DNA from: Achatina immaculata
Taxonomy: Eukaryota; Mollusca; Gastropoda; Stylommatophora; Achatinidae
Reading direction: 5' to 3'
DNA length: 64,000 bases
NCBI GenBank assembly: GCA_009760885.1
Contig: CM019719.1
Location: 27,089,084 to 27,153,083 of the forward strand
The position numbers and the translations under genes are program-made. The notes under the pieces were generated by a model that was not told the DNA's origin, searched no databases, and saw nothing but the letters and a program-made list of their open reading frames with translations. Shown piece after piece: positions 43,866-56,706 of the stretch. Positions within the stretch are counted from its first letter, which is position 1. Every line of letters starts with the position of its first letter.

Positions 43866-45315
43866 TTTATTTTTTACATTTGTTCGACTTTGATGAGCAT
43901 AATAAGTGATAGTATAGAGTGAAGGTGTATGGGAAAAGTTTTACAAAAGATAGGGAAAGAAAATAACAGAAAAGGAAAAGTTGGTTCTGAAAGAAACTGA
44001 ATTTTGTGATAAATAAAAGACATTTATAGTTTTTTTTAAATATTATTTTACTGTGTACTTCTTTGTCCCTGTTGAAGGGTTTTGATGGCAAAATATTAGT
44101 TGCTTATATTATTTTCCTTCTATTCTTTTATTCTTCTCATAAAACTACATAAAACGAATGTGCGCCCTCTCGCTTTTTAAAATAAGTTTTTAATACGTTT
44201 TTATAAATATCTCACTTTTTGTACCTCTATAATTTTTTTTTTGGGGGGGAGGGACTTTTTTTTTTCTTATACAACTTCACGTACGTGATAACACAAAGGA
44301 AACGTGTAGCTGCATCAGCTATTTGTGACGAAATGTCCTGTTAACGTTCTTTTAATTTGTTGTGCAAACAGTAAGCTTGAACTTTACAGACAGACAGACA
44401 GACAGATAATCATGTCCCATAACCTTTGTGGTAGCATTACTAGAATAGATTCCAAGGATTTTTCTAGCCAACCTGTGCTAGACTGTGCAGGACACGGGGT
44501 ACCTGTACATACTCGCATCTAACAGGTCGTCAACAAAATGATATATGTTTTTATTATAACACGTAAATAATAATATGTATGGCTGCACTGTCTCCAAGCA
44601 TTATTATTGTTTATATGTATGAATGAATTATGTATGACACAGCACATGGTGATGATCACGTGACTTTTGAGGCCAGGTTTATGCCATTTAAAAAAAACGA
44701 AGGGGATTGTGTGTGTGTTGGGGGGGGGGGGGTAGAAAAAAGGGGGAAAAAAGGAGGGAAATTAAGACTCAACACTTTTATTATCATCGATGTCCTCTGC
44801 GCAGACATTCAAATTCATCGTAGGACATTAAAACGAGTTTTGCTACATCAGATATGGTCCTTTAATCAAATCTAAGGTCAAGCAGACCAGGAAAGGGAAT
44901 ACCAACCAAAGTCTTTAAAATAACAAGCACCGCACAGAATCCGAGAGTATGACCATCCACAGCCACACGGCACCACCACACGCCACACCCACACGGCACC
45001 ACCACACGGAACGAAGGCTTGATGGGAGAGGTTTCGCACGTAAACTCAACTGAAGCAGGCATAAAAAATATGTACTTACTTCCAACAACAGAAAATCTTG
45101 GCAAAAAGGCGCCAAATGCGACAGTTATTCAGTGGTATAAGAGTCAACTGATGTATGTGTGGGCGTATTAGTCTTTGAGTGTCAGTTGTGTAAGTGTGCC
45201 AACTGAAGTATGTGTGGGCGTATTTGTCTTTGAGTGTCAGTAGTATAAGAGAAGAATTTGACAAACGGGCAATTACGGGTACTGTATTAACTTAGATTAG
45301 TCCTCTCTCTCTCTC

Positions 45316-45352
<37 letters not shown>

Positions 45353-46596
45353 CTGAGTGGAAAAGCGAAATACTCTTTCAGTGCCTCTTCTTCTTCTTCG
45401 AAAATATTGAATGGTTTTTATCCTCCAGTAAAAAAGAAACTCTTTCCGCGGATGTTGACTGGTCTGCCTCCGCACACCAGCAGAGTCCGCCATTAGCTTC
45501 CGATGTCTTTTTCTGTAGCGTGTGGGAAGTCTAAAACTATAGCTAGTTCTTCTCTGTCAAGCTGGTATTAGATTTCTTGTCTCTTGTGACATGAATGTTC
45601 TCTCGCCATTTAATCTCTGCTAGTATCTGCCTTATTCATACTTTTCACTCTTGGCCTCTCTGGGACTTTCTTGGCCCTTCACCACTAGCCCAAAATTGGC
45701 TTTGTCCTTGGGGATATAGCTCTTGGACTGAATCTGAACAACTGAGATATCCTAGTGAGACTGTCGCTCCATTTTTTTTTATAAAAGTGTCTTCTCTTTT
45801 TGTAATCCGAGACAGTTTTAACTAATCTTACTTCTGTAAATGGAACAGGCATCGTGTGTGTACTCTTCCCCTTCAGTTTCATCTCACTGAAGCTTGAGTC
45901 TATCTTTGTAGATGTTTAGAAGAATGTCGGTGTTTTAGGTATGTTAACGTTACTAGTATTCATGTCTTGTCTATCACAGATCGTTTGTGTGTATGTATGT
46001 GAGTGAATGTGAAAGAGAGACAGAGAAGAGAGTAGAGAGAGAGGGGGGTGTAGGGAGAGAGAGTATATATGTAGCAAACATTATATGCTTGCCTCTGTAT
46101 TATTTCTAGCTGAAAACACTGTGGGCGTGTTCAGGACATACACATCCGTCAAAAATTGGGAGCGGAGGTCAAGTCTATAACAAATCTTTCCTTTCGGCAC
46201 TATAAATAACGCTGAAGCTCTAGGATGAAAGAGCAAGGCTCACAAGACAAGGCAATTTCTCTGTGTTTCTGGTTCTAAATTTCACCCATAAAGTGATTTG
46301 TGTACAGTGACATGTCTGTGGCGTCCATAAATTGGACCTAATCCCAAACATCGTTTTAGTATCCAGATGGTTTCTGTCAGTAACTGAGATTACTGCTTTC
46401 CTGTATTTTCAAGAAGGTTCTGAAGATCTTACCAGGGTATTCTCTATGAGGCGTATTGGAAAATATGTTAATCTCCACAGAGCATAACTTGCCCACTAGC
46501 TTTTCAGCCCTTTCTTGAGGTCCACAAAAATCTACGTCTGTTCTGAATCATGAGTGATTTATACTATCATGGTATATATCATAAGTTTTACTGAGG
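43866..46596. other. Non-coding stretch
   Basis: No gene seen. It contains a (GACA)n tract near 44388-44406, a G run near 44720, a two-copy 58-bp duplication at about 45145-45247 (ATGTATGTGTGGGCGTATTA), a (CT)n array at 45303-45350, and GA-rich tracts at 46011-46060. Confidence 0.5.
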
Positions 46597-46748
46597 TCTT
46601 CTTCTTCTTCTTCGTTCGCTTCTACCACCAAGACCGCCGCGTGATCCTACTGAATTTACTCCTATAGTCCTCGATAGGTCCCGTAGTCCCCCTGTGGTCC
46701 CCGAAAGGACCATACGAGGTTCAGAGTATCACAGGGCTTGAGCCTGCT
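46597..46748 (+). repeat. Dispersed repeat, copy 2
   Basis: Same family as 15220-15388; shares the CTTCTTCTTCTTC start, GTGATCCTACTGAATTTAC and GTTCAGAGTATCACAGGGCT. A short internal deletion relative to copy 1. Confidence 0.8.
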
Positions 46749-46854
46749 TTTAACTGAGATAAAATACCTCTTAATGGTCGTTACTGGCAGAGATGGTCAC
46801 GAATCGTGGGTCTTTCTGATGCATCTACTGTTGCGTCTCTTGTTAATGTCACGT

Positions 46855-46975
46855 ATTTCACATATGTGATCTACCACGTCTATGTGATTTACCACGTCTA
46901 TGTGATTTATCACGTTTATGTAATTTACCACGTCTATGTGATTTACCGTGTCTATGTGATTTATCACGTGTTCGT
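46855..46975 (+). repeat. Minisatellite, 18-bp unit, about 6.5 copies
   Basis: The unit is TATGTGATTTACCACGTC, with CACGTT and CGTGTC variants. Confidence 0.93.
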
Positions 46976-47524
46976 CATGAGAATGTTAAAATCCATCCCC
47001 GCTAGTCGTGTTTATCTGAAGGCGGAATGATTTTTATGATCCCTACATATTTCGTGACTATTTTTATCGCTGTCATATGTCATGTGACTGCAACGTCTTA
47101 TCTGAATATGCATGCTTCTTTATATTTACATACCATTTTATTTATAGAAACTTTTCATAATGTAACACATTTGGTCCTTATTTCACTAGTAACTCACTAT
47201 TATCGCCATAGCAACTTGTCAACATCATCATCTATGAAATTATCATTATAAATGGTATCAAGTGGACCATGTTCATCGTAACTACTTTACTTACAGCAAA
47301 CATCGAGAGGTTGTGTTTAACATGCACAGCCATAAATACAGTATCATTGCAACATTCAGCATCTCTGCAGAACAGAGATCCTTTTTATAACACCTGATGG
47401 CTTTTTCTATGTGAAGTCTACACTGTTACAGGATGCTAATGAATAAACCAGGAACTGAGAAACCTAGCGCATGTACTCTGATACTTCAACCCTGCATTCC
47501 TTGCTTTAATACTACAACTGTTTG

Positions 47525-47760
47525 TCATGGTGTAGCAACCCTGTATGTCATGGTAATGCAGCAACCCTGTAGGGCATGGTAATACAGCAACCCTGTAGGG
47601 CATGGTAATACACCAACCCTGTAGGGCATGGTAATACAGCAAACCTGTATGCCATGGTAATACAGCAACCATGTATGCCATGGTGATACAGCAACCCTGT
47701 ATGCCATGGTGATACAGCAACCCTGTATGCCATGGTGATACAACAGCCCTGTATCTTGAT
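47525..47760. repeat. Minisatellite, 26-bp unit, about 9 copies
   Basis: The unit contains GTATGCCATGGTAATACAGC and AACCCT, with GGGCATGG and GTGATACA variants arranged in blocks (GGGC in the left half, TGCC in the right half). Confidence 0.94.
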
Positions 47761-49059
47761 ATCACCATTCAGAACGTGGTTAAGATTTATAGACAGCTAC
47801 CCAAAGCAGCACCTCGTGACTACCATGTGCTGCATTGAAAGTTGTTCATCTCCGCCAACGATTAGCCTTTTTGTCTCAGCTTCTGCCGTCGCTTGCCTAA
47901 CATCCGGGCAACACTGGATCCAAACCCTGGCTTCGAAGGCCCACTGCGACGAGTGAAGAAAATATGGTGGCAGACTTGAATCATTTCCTGTGTGCCGGCT
48001 GTACAAACACTTACTACTGCCCCCCCTGGGTGGGCGAGAAGTACACAGCATGGCCTTCATACCAGCTTTGACTGTTGCTGGATACCAAGTAACAAGACTA
48101 CTGGATGAAACACGGTTGAGTTAGTGGCCAACAATTAATATTGACAGCACTCTCTCGTGTATCCGTAGACAGATGCCCCATGAGCTCCCAGTACAGTTCA
48201 CCACTTTGTCAATATTATGATATGCTAGGGCGTATGCATAGTTCAGCCAGTTTCAACCCCATCAGTACAGCAAACTTAAAATCCAAAGAATCCATAGTTC
48301 CTTACAGGAAGAGCAGAAGGCTGTGCGGATCACCCAGTCCAATGTTATATTGTTAAACGCTCAAGGATAATCATTCTTGACATCCCACAAATCCACAGAT
48401 GCTCCGATATCTCATCCTTGTAACATCCTCACCAGGGAAGATCTCAGCACATGTCCTGCATAGCACAAAAGAGAATGCAAATGGAGACAGGGTTCCTCAA
48501 TAATGTGTTCAGGTACCTCTTTTTCATGGATGCATTGACCGTAGAGTATCATTTGCTGGTGCTGAATCTGTTGTTTTCAGCCACTGAACCCGTGTCACTA
48601 TCGAAGCTACTCTACCAAAGTAGATATCTTTGCAGATATGGACTTTTTGTAATCCAGAGATAAATCCAGTGTTTTAGTTGACATACTTTCATTAGTCAAA
48701 ACTTCTGCTACATGTATTTTAAAGCCTACGTATGTTTCTATGTGACACATCTTTGTGGCAAATATCATATGCATTATTTAATACAAATAATAAGCATAAA
48801 GATAAAATTAGAAAAAAAAACAACATAAATGTGGCTGTATATTGTATATGTTTATCAAACAATTTCTCTTACATCTAATTCAAACAGAACAATCCATATT
48901 TATCCTATTTTAAAATTTGTTTATTTGCTATGTAAAACTAACCTGCACATATTAAATTTGTCACTTGTGATATGCGTTGCGTGCTAGAGAATGTTGTATT
49001 GTTATAAGAGACTGCAACATAAATTCATGTGTTTATTTTTAAAATATAATTTATTACTA
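47761..49059. other. Non-coding stretch
   Basis: No gene recognised. An open frame on the minus strand at 47797-48060 has no domain I can name. Confidence 0.4.
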
Positions 49060-49620
49060 TTCAGTATTATACTTCTACAGTTGAAGTGAACAGAGGTGCA
49101 TGATTCAGTTTGAAAAAAAAAGCTAGAAAGAGTGAGGAAATTAGGCAAGAACAAGAATGACAGAAAATAAGACGAGATCGTATAAATGAAGAACACACAA
49201 CAATCCAATATTTCGGCAAAAGCTTTTTTCAAGGAACATATACAAAAACAACACAACAGATAAAAACGCGGAAAAAATGATGAAAATTTAAACATTTCTC
49301 ATCTTTTTTTTAAAATCCTCCTTATAAGAAAGATAAACATTTTGTGTTAAGTGTTTACTTGTTTAAAATCTGTTTTTCGTGCTTTTATGTATAATGTTAT
49401 TTTCGTATGTGATCCGTGAAAAAAGGCGTTTGCTGAAATATTGGATTTTTGTATGTTCTTCGTTTATACGTGCTCATCTTACTTTCTGCCATTCTTGCTC
49501 TGCCCATTTTCTTCATTCTTTCTATCTTTTTTTGTATAACTGAACCATGCACCTCCGTCCGCTTCATTACTAGAACCAGTTTTGCCGAAGCCGTGGTTTC
49601 TCTTATCTCCAAACTTCTAC
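49060..49620. repeat. Long inverted-repeat element (possible MITE or foldback element)
   Basis: The arms at about 49060-49275 and 49375-49620 are diverged reverse complements. For example GGAGGTGCATGGTTCAG on the inverted right arm matches AGAGGTGCATGATTCAG on the left, and CCAATATTTC-GCAAA occurs inward on both. The centre is about 100 bp. A shorter related copy is at 27673-27852. No transposase is encoded, so it is non-autonomous if mobile; the boundaries and target duplication are uncertain. Confidence 0.75.
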
Positions 49621-52194
49621 AGAAGTTTTGTATTTAAGAAATGTTAAGTTACTGATCACTGAGGCCACTGAATGGACAGATATTATCAAAGAACTAAGGT
49701 CCCTTTCGCGAAAGTTTTATAAACCCACTGAATATGTAGCCTGCATATAAAAAAATGTATTATAAATGTTAGCGATTTACATTCTCTCTTGTGGTAAAGA
49801 TAGCAGTACAGTTTTATTGTTTCTTGTGGCAAAGATAATGCTATAGTTTTATTATTTCTTGTGGTAAAGATAGCAGGACAGATTACTCATTGGAAAACTA
49901 AACTAATGACCTGTTTGCTTGGAAGATGGGCGTAAGATAGGTGCATGTATTTACGCAGGTAAAATAGAACGTGATTAAGTAGGTACAGATATGTAGGTAC
50001 CTGGGATATGTAGACAGGTGGGTAAACATAGACGGTTAAGATTCCGCCCGCCATCACATGCGGCTCAAAAGAGTTTAAACCTTCAGTTCCCGTCTTGGCC
50101 GGTTACATGTAGCAAGCCTAGATTGTAAAATAACATTATTTTTATCTTTATACATCATTTTAAAAAAATTAACCACGTAAATTCTCACTGCACAAAAACA
50201 AGAGGCAGTGGCGCCAATTATCATTTTCTTCAAAGTTCCACGAACAGAAAAGGCCTAAAGAACTTTCTTCCGTACGGTAGATCACATAGAAAAAAAAAGC
50301 AAACTATCTAATCTAGAAAAAAAAAGCTTAATTCGAATCTTTTACTGAGATAGTTAATGCATTCATGGCATTTGATGTAAGATAATATTCTAACATTTTT
50401 GCTGACATTCCCATAAACTGCTGTATTATAAGCTACATTTGTTTGTGAAAATGGTCTGCTGTTGTTACTTTCTATTGTCGTTACTGACTGCTACTGAATT
50501 ATGTTTTTGTACGTATGTGAGAACAAGGTGGTTTGAGTTTAATTTAATGTATTACGCCATTTGTGCGCGTAATGTTGATGGTGAATTTTACATGCCAAAT
50601 GTGCTTAATCTGTTACTTAAAATAATGATTAATGCGCGTCACAACTGCAGCTGAGATTTGTGACTGACATATTGAATGCTGCAACTGAAATTCATGACAA
50701 AAATCCGGAAAACGCTGCACTGATTAGCGTAATCTTCGTGGTAGTGAGCATTTTAAGAAGCCTGACATTGGAGCTAATACTAATAGCACTGATGCAAATT
50801 CTTATATACAAAGGAAACAAAGGAACCCGTGGCATTCTACAACTGCCAACACAGTCATCGCAACAGAAGTCTTTCTTCCTGGTTCCGAAGACTGATGTGC
50901 ACATATTTCTTGCATATTTTACCTTGCCAGTGACCGGTCGATATAGAACAACCTTCTTCTACTGGCCTTACGTGTAAGAATTTGGCATTTCAGTTGGCAA
51001 AATACATTCACTGCTATCGCCATTTTAGTTGTATCTGAAGAAAGAGCGAACTGATGGCGTGCTGTAGAGACTGGAACAAAACTGTCATCCTGTCTCCGTG
51101 AGTACTTCTACTGCCTATGGATGTTGAAGATTAGTATGATCAGTCTGATCAGCCTGACTTGTACTTTACTGCAGAATAAGTCGACGTCAGGGAAAGTTAG
51201 AACTTCACGGTTTTTTTTTTTGGTTTTGTTTTGAGAATCCTGTTATCTTATAAAAATTAGCATCAATGATTTGTGGGAAATAAATTTATTCTTGTTATAC
51301 ATTTGTTTTCTGAAAAGGGCTACCCGGCGGTTTTTTGTGTTGTAATCTATGATAATGTTTGAGCAAAGACTTAGTGTCGGATAAGGAGTGGATTACCGTG
51401 GCTTGTTGGAAGTGGATGCAAGAAGAGCTGTCAGGCAGGCTCGACTACGGCCACGATCCCTGCTCGGTTAACCGGCCTCGATAAATACATTAGGAGCGCC
51501 ACAAAGAGGTGGGAGAGGGTCTTGGCCAACTCTTGATAACGGCACGTTAACAGTACTGTAACAGTACTTCGATAACATTACTCTAGCACTGACATCTTTG
51601 AAGACGGCATTCTTCATTATATCGATGTTTTGTCAGAACTCAAACCTCCCATTACCTATCTCTAGTCGTTCATCTGTTGTATGTTTTAATACATCGATGT
51701 TTTAATACATAACAATAATAGCAGGGTTAATAAAGTTGTTAATATAACAATGTTTACTGTTTAAAAAAAAAGATAAACTTTCACGTTGTCTTCTGTATCA
51801 TGTTACAAATCAAATAGATCTTTCCACGGCGTCAAGGTGGTTTCGAATGTTCAATATGTAATGTTTTCTTTTTCTTTAATATTTTACTTTATGTAAAATT
51901 GTTTATTGCCGTAGAAAGTAGATGCACTTTAACTAAAACTTTCAAATGTTTACGCATTTGCATTGATCCTGTAATATATATTTAGGATTTGAACACTACC
52001 TAGACTACAACTGCAACATATTTTTAGGATTTGAAAACTGCTTACATTATAATTGTAGGATTCGATCATTTATTTTGCCTGCATGTTTCCAATGTTTTCA
52101 TTTAAATTACTATACATTTGCTGTGTTATCGTTTCATTTTCTGTATGTATGAAATGTTTGGACAACACCTGAATTATAAACTATACTTATGCAC
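49621..52194. other. Non-coding stretch
   Basis: No gene recognised. A short diverged repeat (CTTGTGGTAAAGATAGCAG) occurs 3 times at about 49791-49880. Open frames at 50439-50654 and 50660-50977 lack any recognisable domain. Confidence 0.4.
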
Positions 52195-52330
52195 TTGATC
52201 TCCTGTTGCTGCCGAAGGTAAATAGTATAGTCTGAAACTGTTAGTTGCTGCAGATGGCAAATAGTATAGTCTGAAACTGTTAGTTGCTGCAAAAGGTAAA
52301 TAGTATAGTCTGAAACTATACGTTGCTGCG
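52195..52330. repeat. Tandem repeat, about 39-bp unit, 3 copies
   Basis: The unit contains AAATAGTATAGTCTGAAACT and GTTAGTTGCTGC. Confidence 0.9.
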
Positions 52331-53433
52331 GTGTTTCCGAATAGGTATACGAATTGTTCACATTCTAAACATGTAGAATCATAGCTCTCAAAAAAAAAAA
52401 GCGTTGCGTTTTTTTTATTATTATAACTAATAATAATAATATCTTTTTTTTTCCTCTTACATGGCTTTAAACGAGGTAAAGATTTCAGCTCTTTTTTAGT
52501 ACTTGTTGCTCATTATTTTATCAACAACTTCAATCATGGCTGATGCTATGAGTACTTGACTCTCATTATTTGCCCACAGTATTATCACTTCTTGCTTATA
52601 TTGCCATGGAAACCTCCTTGCTCTTGTATCACCAGTCTTCAGTTTTAGTCCTCGTTTCCTTTTTTTCCACGTATCGCCTCTACTCAAGTCCCCGTCAGTG
52701 AGTCTCTCTTCAGTGTTACCTGTAATTCCAAAGTACAAAGTAAAAAAAAGTCTTCTATATGTCTTACAAATATAGAGTGAGCCATTAATATATATATATA
52801 TATTTCTTCCTGTAAACTGGTAAGAGTTTCATATTTTAACAAAATACAACATTTCATCCAAAGATCTTCAGATCATTAAAGAAAAGAATGTCTGATTCAC
52901 TTATATATTCACAATATAAGAAATGAATCCATGATTCTGGTAACTTTAAAAAAAAAGCCACATTTGTCGAGAGAATTCGCTGCCAAGAACCGTTTACATC
53001 ACACACACAAACACTGGAAAGAGAACTGCCCTATCGCTGCCAATATATTTCAAAGCAGCGTGACATTCAAACCAGGATGCGAGCTCCTTTTTAAAACTTC
53101 CAACATTCATAGTTACATACTGCTATGAAATTCTATATGAATCCGACAAGTTACTTTAAGTAACCAAATAACTCGAAACATCAGTTAATATGCAAAAGGA
53201 ATTGTGAAAATCAATATGAGGGCTTCAAGAAATGCAGGCAAAGCTCACATACACGAGAAGAGAATGACCGAGAGCCAGTGAGTAAACGTTTTGTTAGGAG
53301 AAGCCAGCTGACATGTAGCAAGCTAGAAGCGTTCCTTGAAAGAAAACTCGGTGAACAGAGGAAGTCACGCAGTTGTCTCACACTGTTTCATCTGTATCGA
53401 AAACGAGGCCTCACCAAATCACATATTCGAATC
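52331..53433. other. Non-coding stretch
   Basis: AT-rich; (TA)n near 52786-52802. Nothing else recognised. Confidence 0.4.
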
Positions 53434-53995
53434 ACTGTAGCGAATTATTTGTACAGACTAGTCACTGTAACTAATTATTTGTACAGACTAGTCACTGTAA
53501 CTAATTATCTGTACAGACTAGTCACTGTAACTAATTATTTGTACAGACTAGTCACTGTAACTAATTATTTGTACAGACTAGTCACTGTAACTAATTATTT
53601 GTACAGACTAGTCACTGTAACTAATTATTTGTACAGACTAGCCACTGTAACTAATTATTTGTACAGACTAGTCACTGTAACTAATTATTTGTACAGACTA
53701 GTCGCTGTAACTAATTATCTGTACAGACTAGTCACTGTAACTAATTATTTGTACAGACTAGTCACTGTAACTAATTATTTGTACAGACTAGTCACTGTAA
53801 CTAATTATTTGTACAGACTAGTCACTGTAGTCAATTATTTGTACAGACTAGTCACTGTAACTAATTATTTGTACAGACTAGTCACTGTAACTAATTATCT
53901 GTACAGACTAGTCACTGTAACTAATTATTTGTACAGACTAGTCACTGTAGTCAATTATTTGTACAGACTAGTCACTGTAGTCAACTACTTCTACT
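53434..53995 (+). repeat. Highly uniform 30-bp minisatellite, about 19 copies
   Basis: The unit is built from GTCACTGTAACTAATTATTT and GTACAGACTA, with a few substitutions (ATTATCT, GTAGTCAA, GTCGCTG). Each unit contains a TTGTACA-like core. It is open in frame (VTVTNYLYRL repeats) as part of a 239-codon frame starting at 53278; this is not taken as a gene because the upstream part is not recognisable. Confidence 0.97.
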
Positions 53996-54809
53996 GAACA
54001 TACAATACTAACACCGTTGATATTTATCTCATAAACACAAATATCCATGATCACACTTAAGTACTGAACAAACTGCATAAACCTGCTTTTTCCCCCTTAT
54101 TGTTGATTCAACAGTTACTGAATATATGCAACCAACAATTTTAAATACTCGTTAATATCCAACGCAAATAGCTTACAGTAAAGCCATTATGTAAATCACT
54201 ACAGACATAAAAAGTTGCAGTCCAGTAATTCCAAGAGTGGAGTATTTGCTCATACAAACACCAGCAACTGGAATATAACACGTATGTTTTCCTTTCTTAT
54301 CGTGTTCATAACTTTAGTCCCAATGATCTTTTTCTTTCCTTTAAACTGCCCCATTTTTGTTTGTGGTAATACTAGCACTGAGCGTGTTTCATTATGTATC
54401 TAGGTCAGTTCCTTTGTTAAATCACGTGATGCAGCTCGCCTGATTTCATTTGTTGCCTTTAGCTAGTAAAGTATTAACTCGAATACACTAACACTTGTTT
54501 CCACTGATGAAAAGGTGTTTTTTGTGTTTTATTTGAGTGAGTGAGTGAGTGAGTGAGTGAGTGAGTGAGTGAGTTGACAGAATTTATCAAGAAATATATC
54601 GGCACTCCAGTCCCCTTCTCCCACACATGCACACAAAGACACAAATACACTGACACACCTGCATGCGAATACACATACAAACATACAAACACACGCACAC
54701 ATACATACACAGTGTCGATACAACTAAATCAAATTTATTTTTATGTGGTTTCAAGTTTTCCATATAACATGCAGTCTTCAAACAAACGAAGCTGTTGAAT
54801 TACAACAAA
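53996..54809. other. Non-coding stretch with microsatellites
   Basis: A (GAGT)n array at about 54535-54574 and an ACAC/ACAT-rich tract at about 54622-54712. Confidence 0.7.
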
Positions 54810-55440
54810 TAATCTGTCAGTTACATCTAATCTGTCAATAACAACTAATCTGTGAATTACAACAACTAATCTGTGAATTACAACTAATCTGTCAATTACA
54901 ACAATTAATCTGTCAATTACAACTAATCTGTCAATTACAACAATTAATCTGTCAATTACAACTAATCTGTGAATTACAACAACTAATCTGTCAATTACAA
55001 CTAATCTGTCAATTACAACAATTAATCTGTCAATTACAACTAATCTGTCAATTACAACAATTAATTTGTCAATTACAACTAATCTGTGAATTATAACAAT
55101 TAATCTGTCAATTACAACTAATCTGCGAATTACAACAATTAATCTGTCAATTACAACATCTAATCTGTCATTACAACTAATGTGCCACTTATAATTAATC
55201 TGCGAATTACAACAATTAATCTGTCAATTACAACAAATCTGTCAATCACAACAATTAATCTGTCACTTACAACTAATCTGCGAATTACAACAATTAATCT
55301 GTCAATTACAACTAATCTGTTAATTACAACTAATCTGTGAATTACAACAACTAATCTGTCACTTACAACTAATCTGCTAATTACAACAATTAATCTGTCA
55401 ATTACAACTAATCTGTCAATTACAACAATTAATCTGTCAT
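54810..55440. repeat. Satellite-like array, 18/21-bp units, about 33 copies
   Basis: Units are AATCTGTCAATTACAACT (18 bp) and the same with an ACAATT ending (21 bp), often alternating. Some copies carry GTGAATT or GCGAATT. Confidence 0.95.
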
Positions 55441-56285
55441 GTTTGGGGCTCGCCACACTTCATGACTGCTGTCCTTTATTTCACGCTAACACGTAAAGTT
55501 TCAGGTAAACTTTTTTTTCACATCATCATCATGTGCCGAGTTGTGGTGAGCATTTGGAGGCATGGACCGGATCTGAAGAGGAAATAAAGATTCCTTGGTC
55601 TCTTTGATTTACAGAAAGCCGACTTGTAACACTGCCGCCTTGTATGGGACAGTCTACAGAAGGCATCTGACTTAGTGGTGGCAAGATTGTTTTGGGGGGA
55701 CACTATGTGCGTGGCCTGCAAGACAAGAAGGCAACAGGCAGAAACAGTTTGGTAAGCACTGGTGCACAGGTAGACAAGGATGTAAGCTTCAGGTAAAAGA
55801 AAAAACAGGAACGAAACAGGAGAAGCCAAAAAGGAATGTAACACAAATACCACGCAGTAATAAAGAAAGAAAAAAAAACAATAACCACTATTTTGGCACT
55901 AGGTATTAACAGTATAAAACGCAAAAGAACAGATAAATGAGCACAACAGATAAATGAGCACAACAGATAAATGAGCACAACAGATAAATGAGCACAAAAA
56001 TGAAGCGCTACCTCCCTGAAATTTTTCTACCATAGGATACAGGGATGCGTCTCCGATGGTAACCATATAGGAGAGTCACAAAGGGGAGCAGGGAGTATAG
56101 GAGAAAGCACCCAAATAAAAAAGGCCGCCTGCTATAATGTGAGATAATATCTCTATAATACTTCCCTGCCCGTGTATTAGATTGGGAAACACAGATCTGA
56201 GGACTTGGAATCAAAAAAAAAAAAGAAAAACATAGGCAGACGGACATGGATGGATTGGGGATAGGAAAAATGAAATTAGACAGAG
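55441..56285. other. Non-coding stretch
   Basis: At 55525-55560 (CAT)n followed by GTGCCGAGTTGTGG resembles the inverted 3' end of a LINE (compare 21.8 kb), but too little remains to call. Otherwise nothing seen except the 17-bp repeat. Confidence 0.4.
55925..55997. repeat. 17-bp tandem repeat, about 4 copies
   Basis: The unit is CAGATAAATGAGCACAA. Confidence 0.95.
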
Positions 56286-56698
56286 CAGTGCTTCCCATTT
56301 GGTGGTCCGCAGACCCAGGTGCCGTGAAACCTGCCGTGGGGTTCCCTGCAAAATCTTTAAGCTCTTTTTCTTATTTTCCCTGTGAAATGTTTAACAACCG
56401 ATGTTTCTGTGAATCCTGTGTGCAGGAAAGAGCCTTTTTATTCACGTTTTTCTGCGGTTTTGCAGTCTCGGTGGCAAACTGCTATGGTGGCGTCCTGCAC
56501 TCGGGCAACTGCCAGAAGAACAGAGAGGATGCTAGAAAGAGGCTGATCTTTGATTTTGCTGGAACCTGGCAGAAGCTTGCATTTAATAAAGCACATGGCT
56601 ACCATACACGTATGAAACTTTTCCAGAGTATGGTGGTCTGTGGCCTGGATTTTGAAACAGTAAAGTGTCCGTGGACTTTGGTTAATTGGGAACCATTG
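56286..56698. mobile_element. hAT-like non-autonomous DNA transposon (MITE candidate)
   Basis: The left end CAGTGCTTCCCATTTGG and the inverted right end CAATGGTTCCCAATTAA are imperfect terminal repeats of the CAGTG-TTCCCA type characteristic of hAT elements. The 8-bp flanks AGACAGAG (56278-56285) and AGATAGAA (56699-56706) match at 6 of 8 positions, consistent with an aged 8-bp target duplication. The left interior GGTGGTCCGCAGACCC is also typical of hAT ends. No transposase is encoded in the 413 bp. Confidence 0.7.
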
Positions 56699-56706
56699 AG
56701 ATAGAA

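Noticed and set aside
42319..43893. Several overlapping open frames on both strands (Cys/Val/Phe-rich and Asn/Lys/Thr-rich)
   Set aside because: By-products of a 30-bp repeat unit; they occur on both strands at once and have no unique sequence.
47797..48060. Minus-strand frame of 87 codons
   Set aside because: No domain recognised; it could be part of an unknown repeat, but there is nothing to support a gene.
49375..49470. Hammerhead ribozyme-like motif near GCTGAAATATTGG
   Set aside because: The conserved CTGATGA core is not present with the required GAAA and stem arrangement.
50439..50977. Two adjacent + strand open frames with hydrophobic segments
   Set aside because: Short, no recognisable family, and AT-rich sequence readily gives hydrophobic runs; no splice or repeat support.
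53434..55440. CRISPR-like regular repeats
   Set aside because: The arrays are direct tandem repeats without unique spacers, in a eukaryotic genome.
56246..56704. 152-codon open frame on the + strand
   Set aside because: It coincides with the hAT-like element, starts outside it, and matches no known domain.
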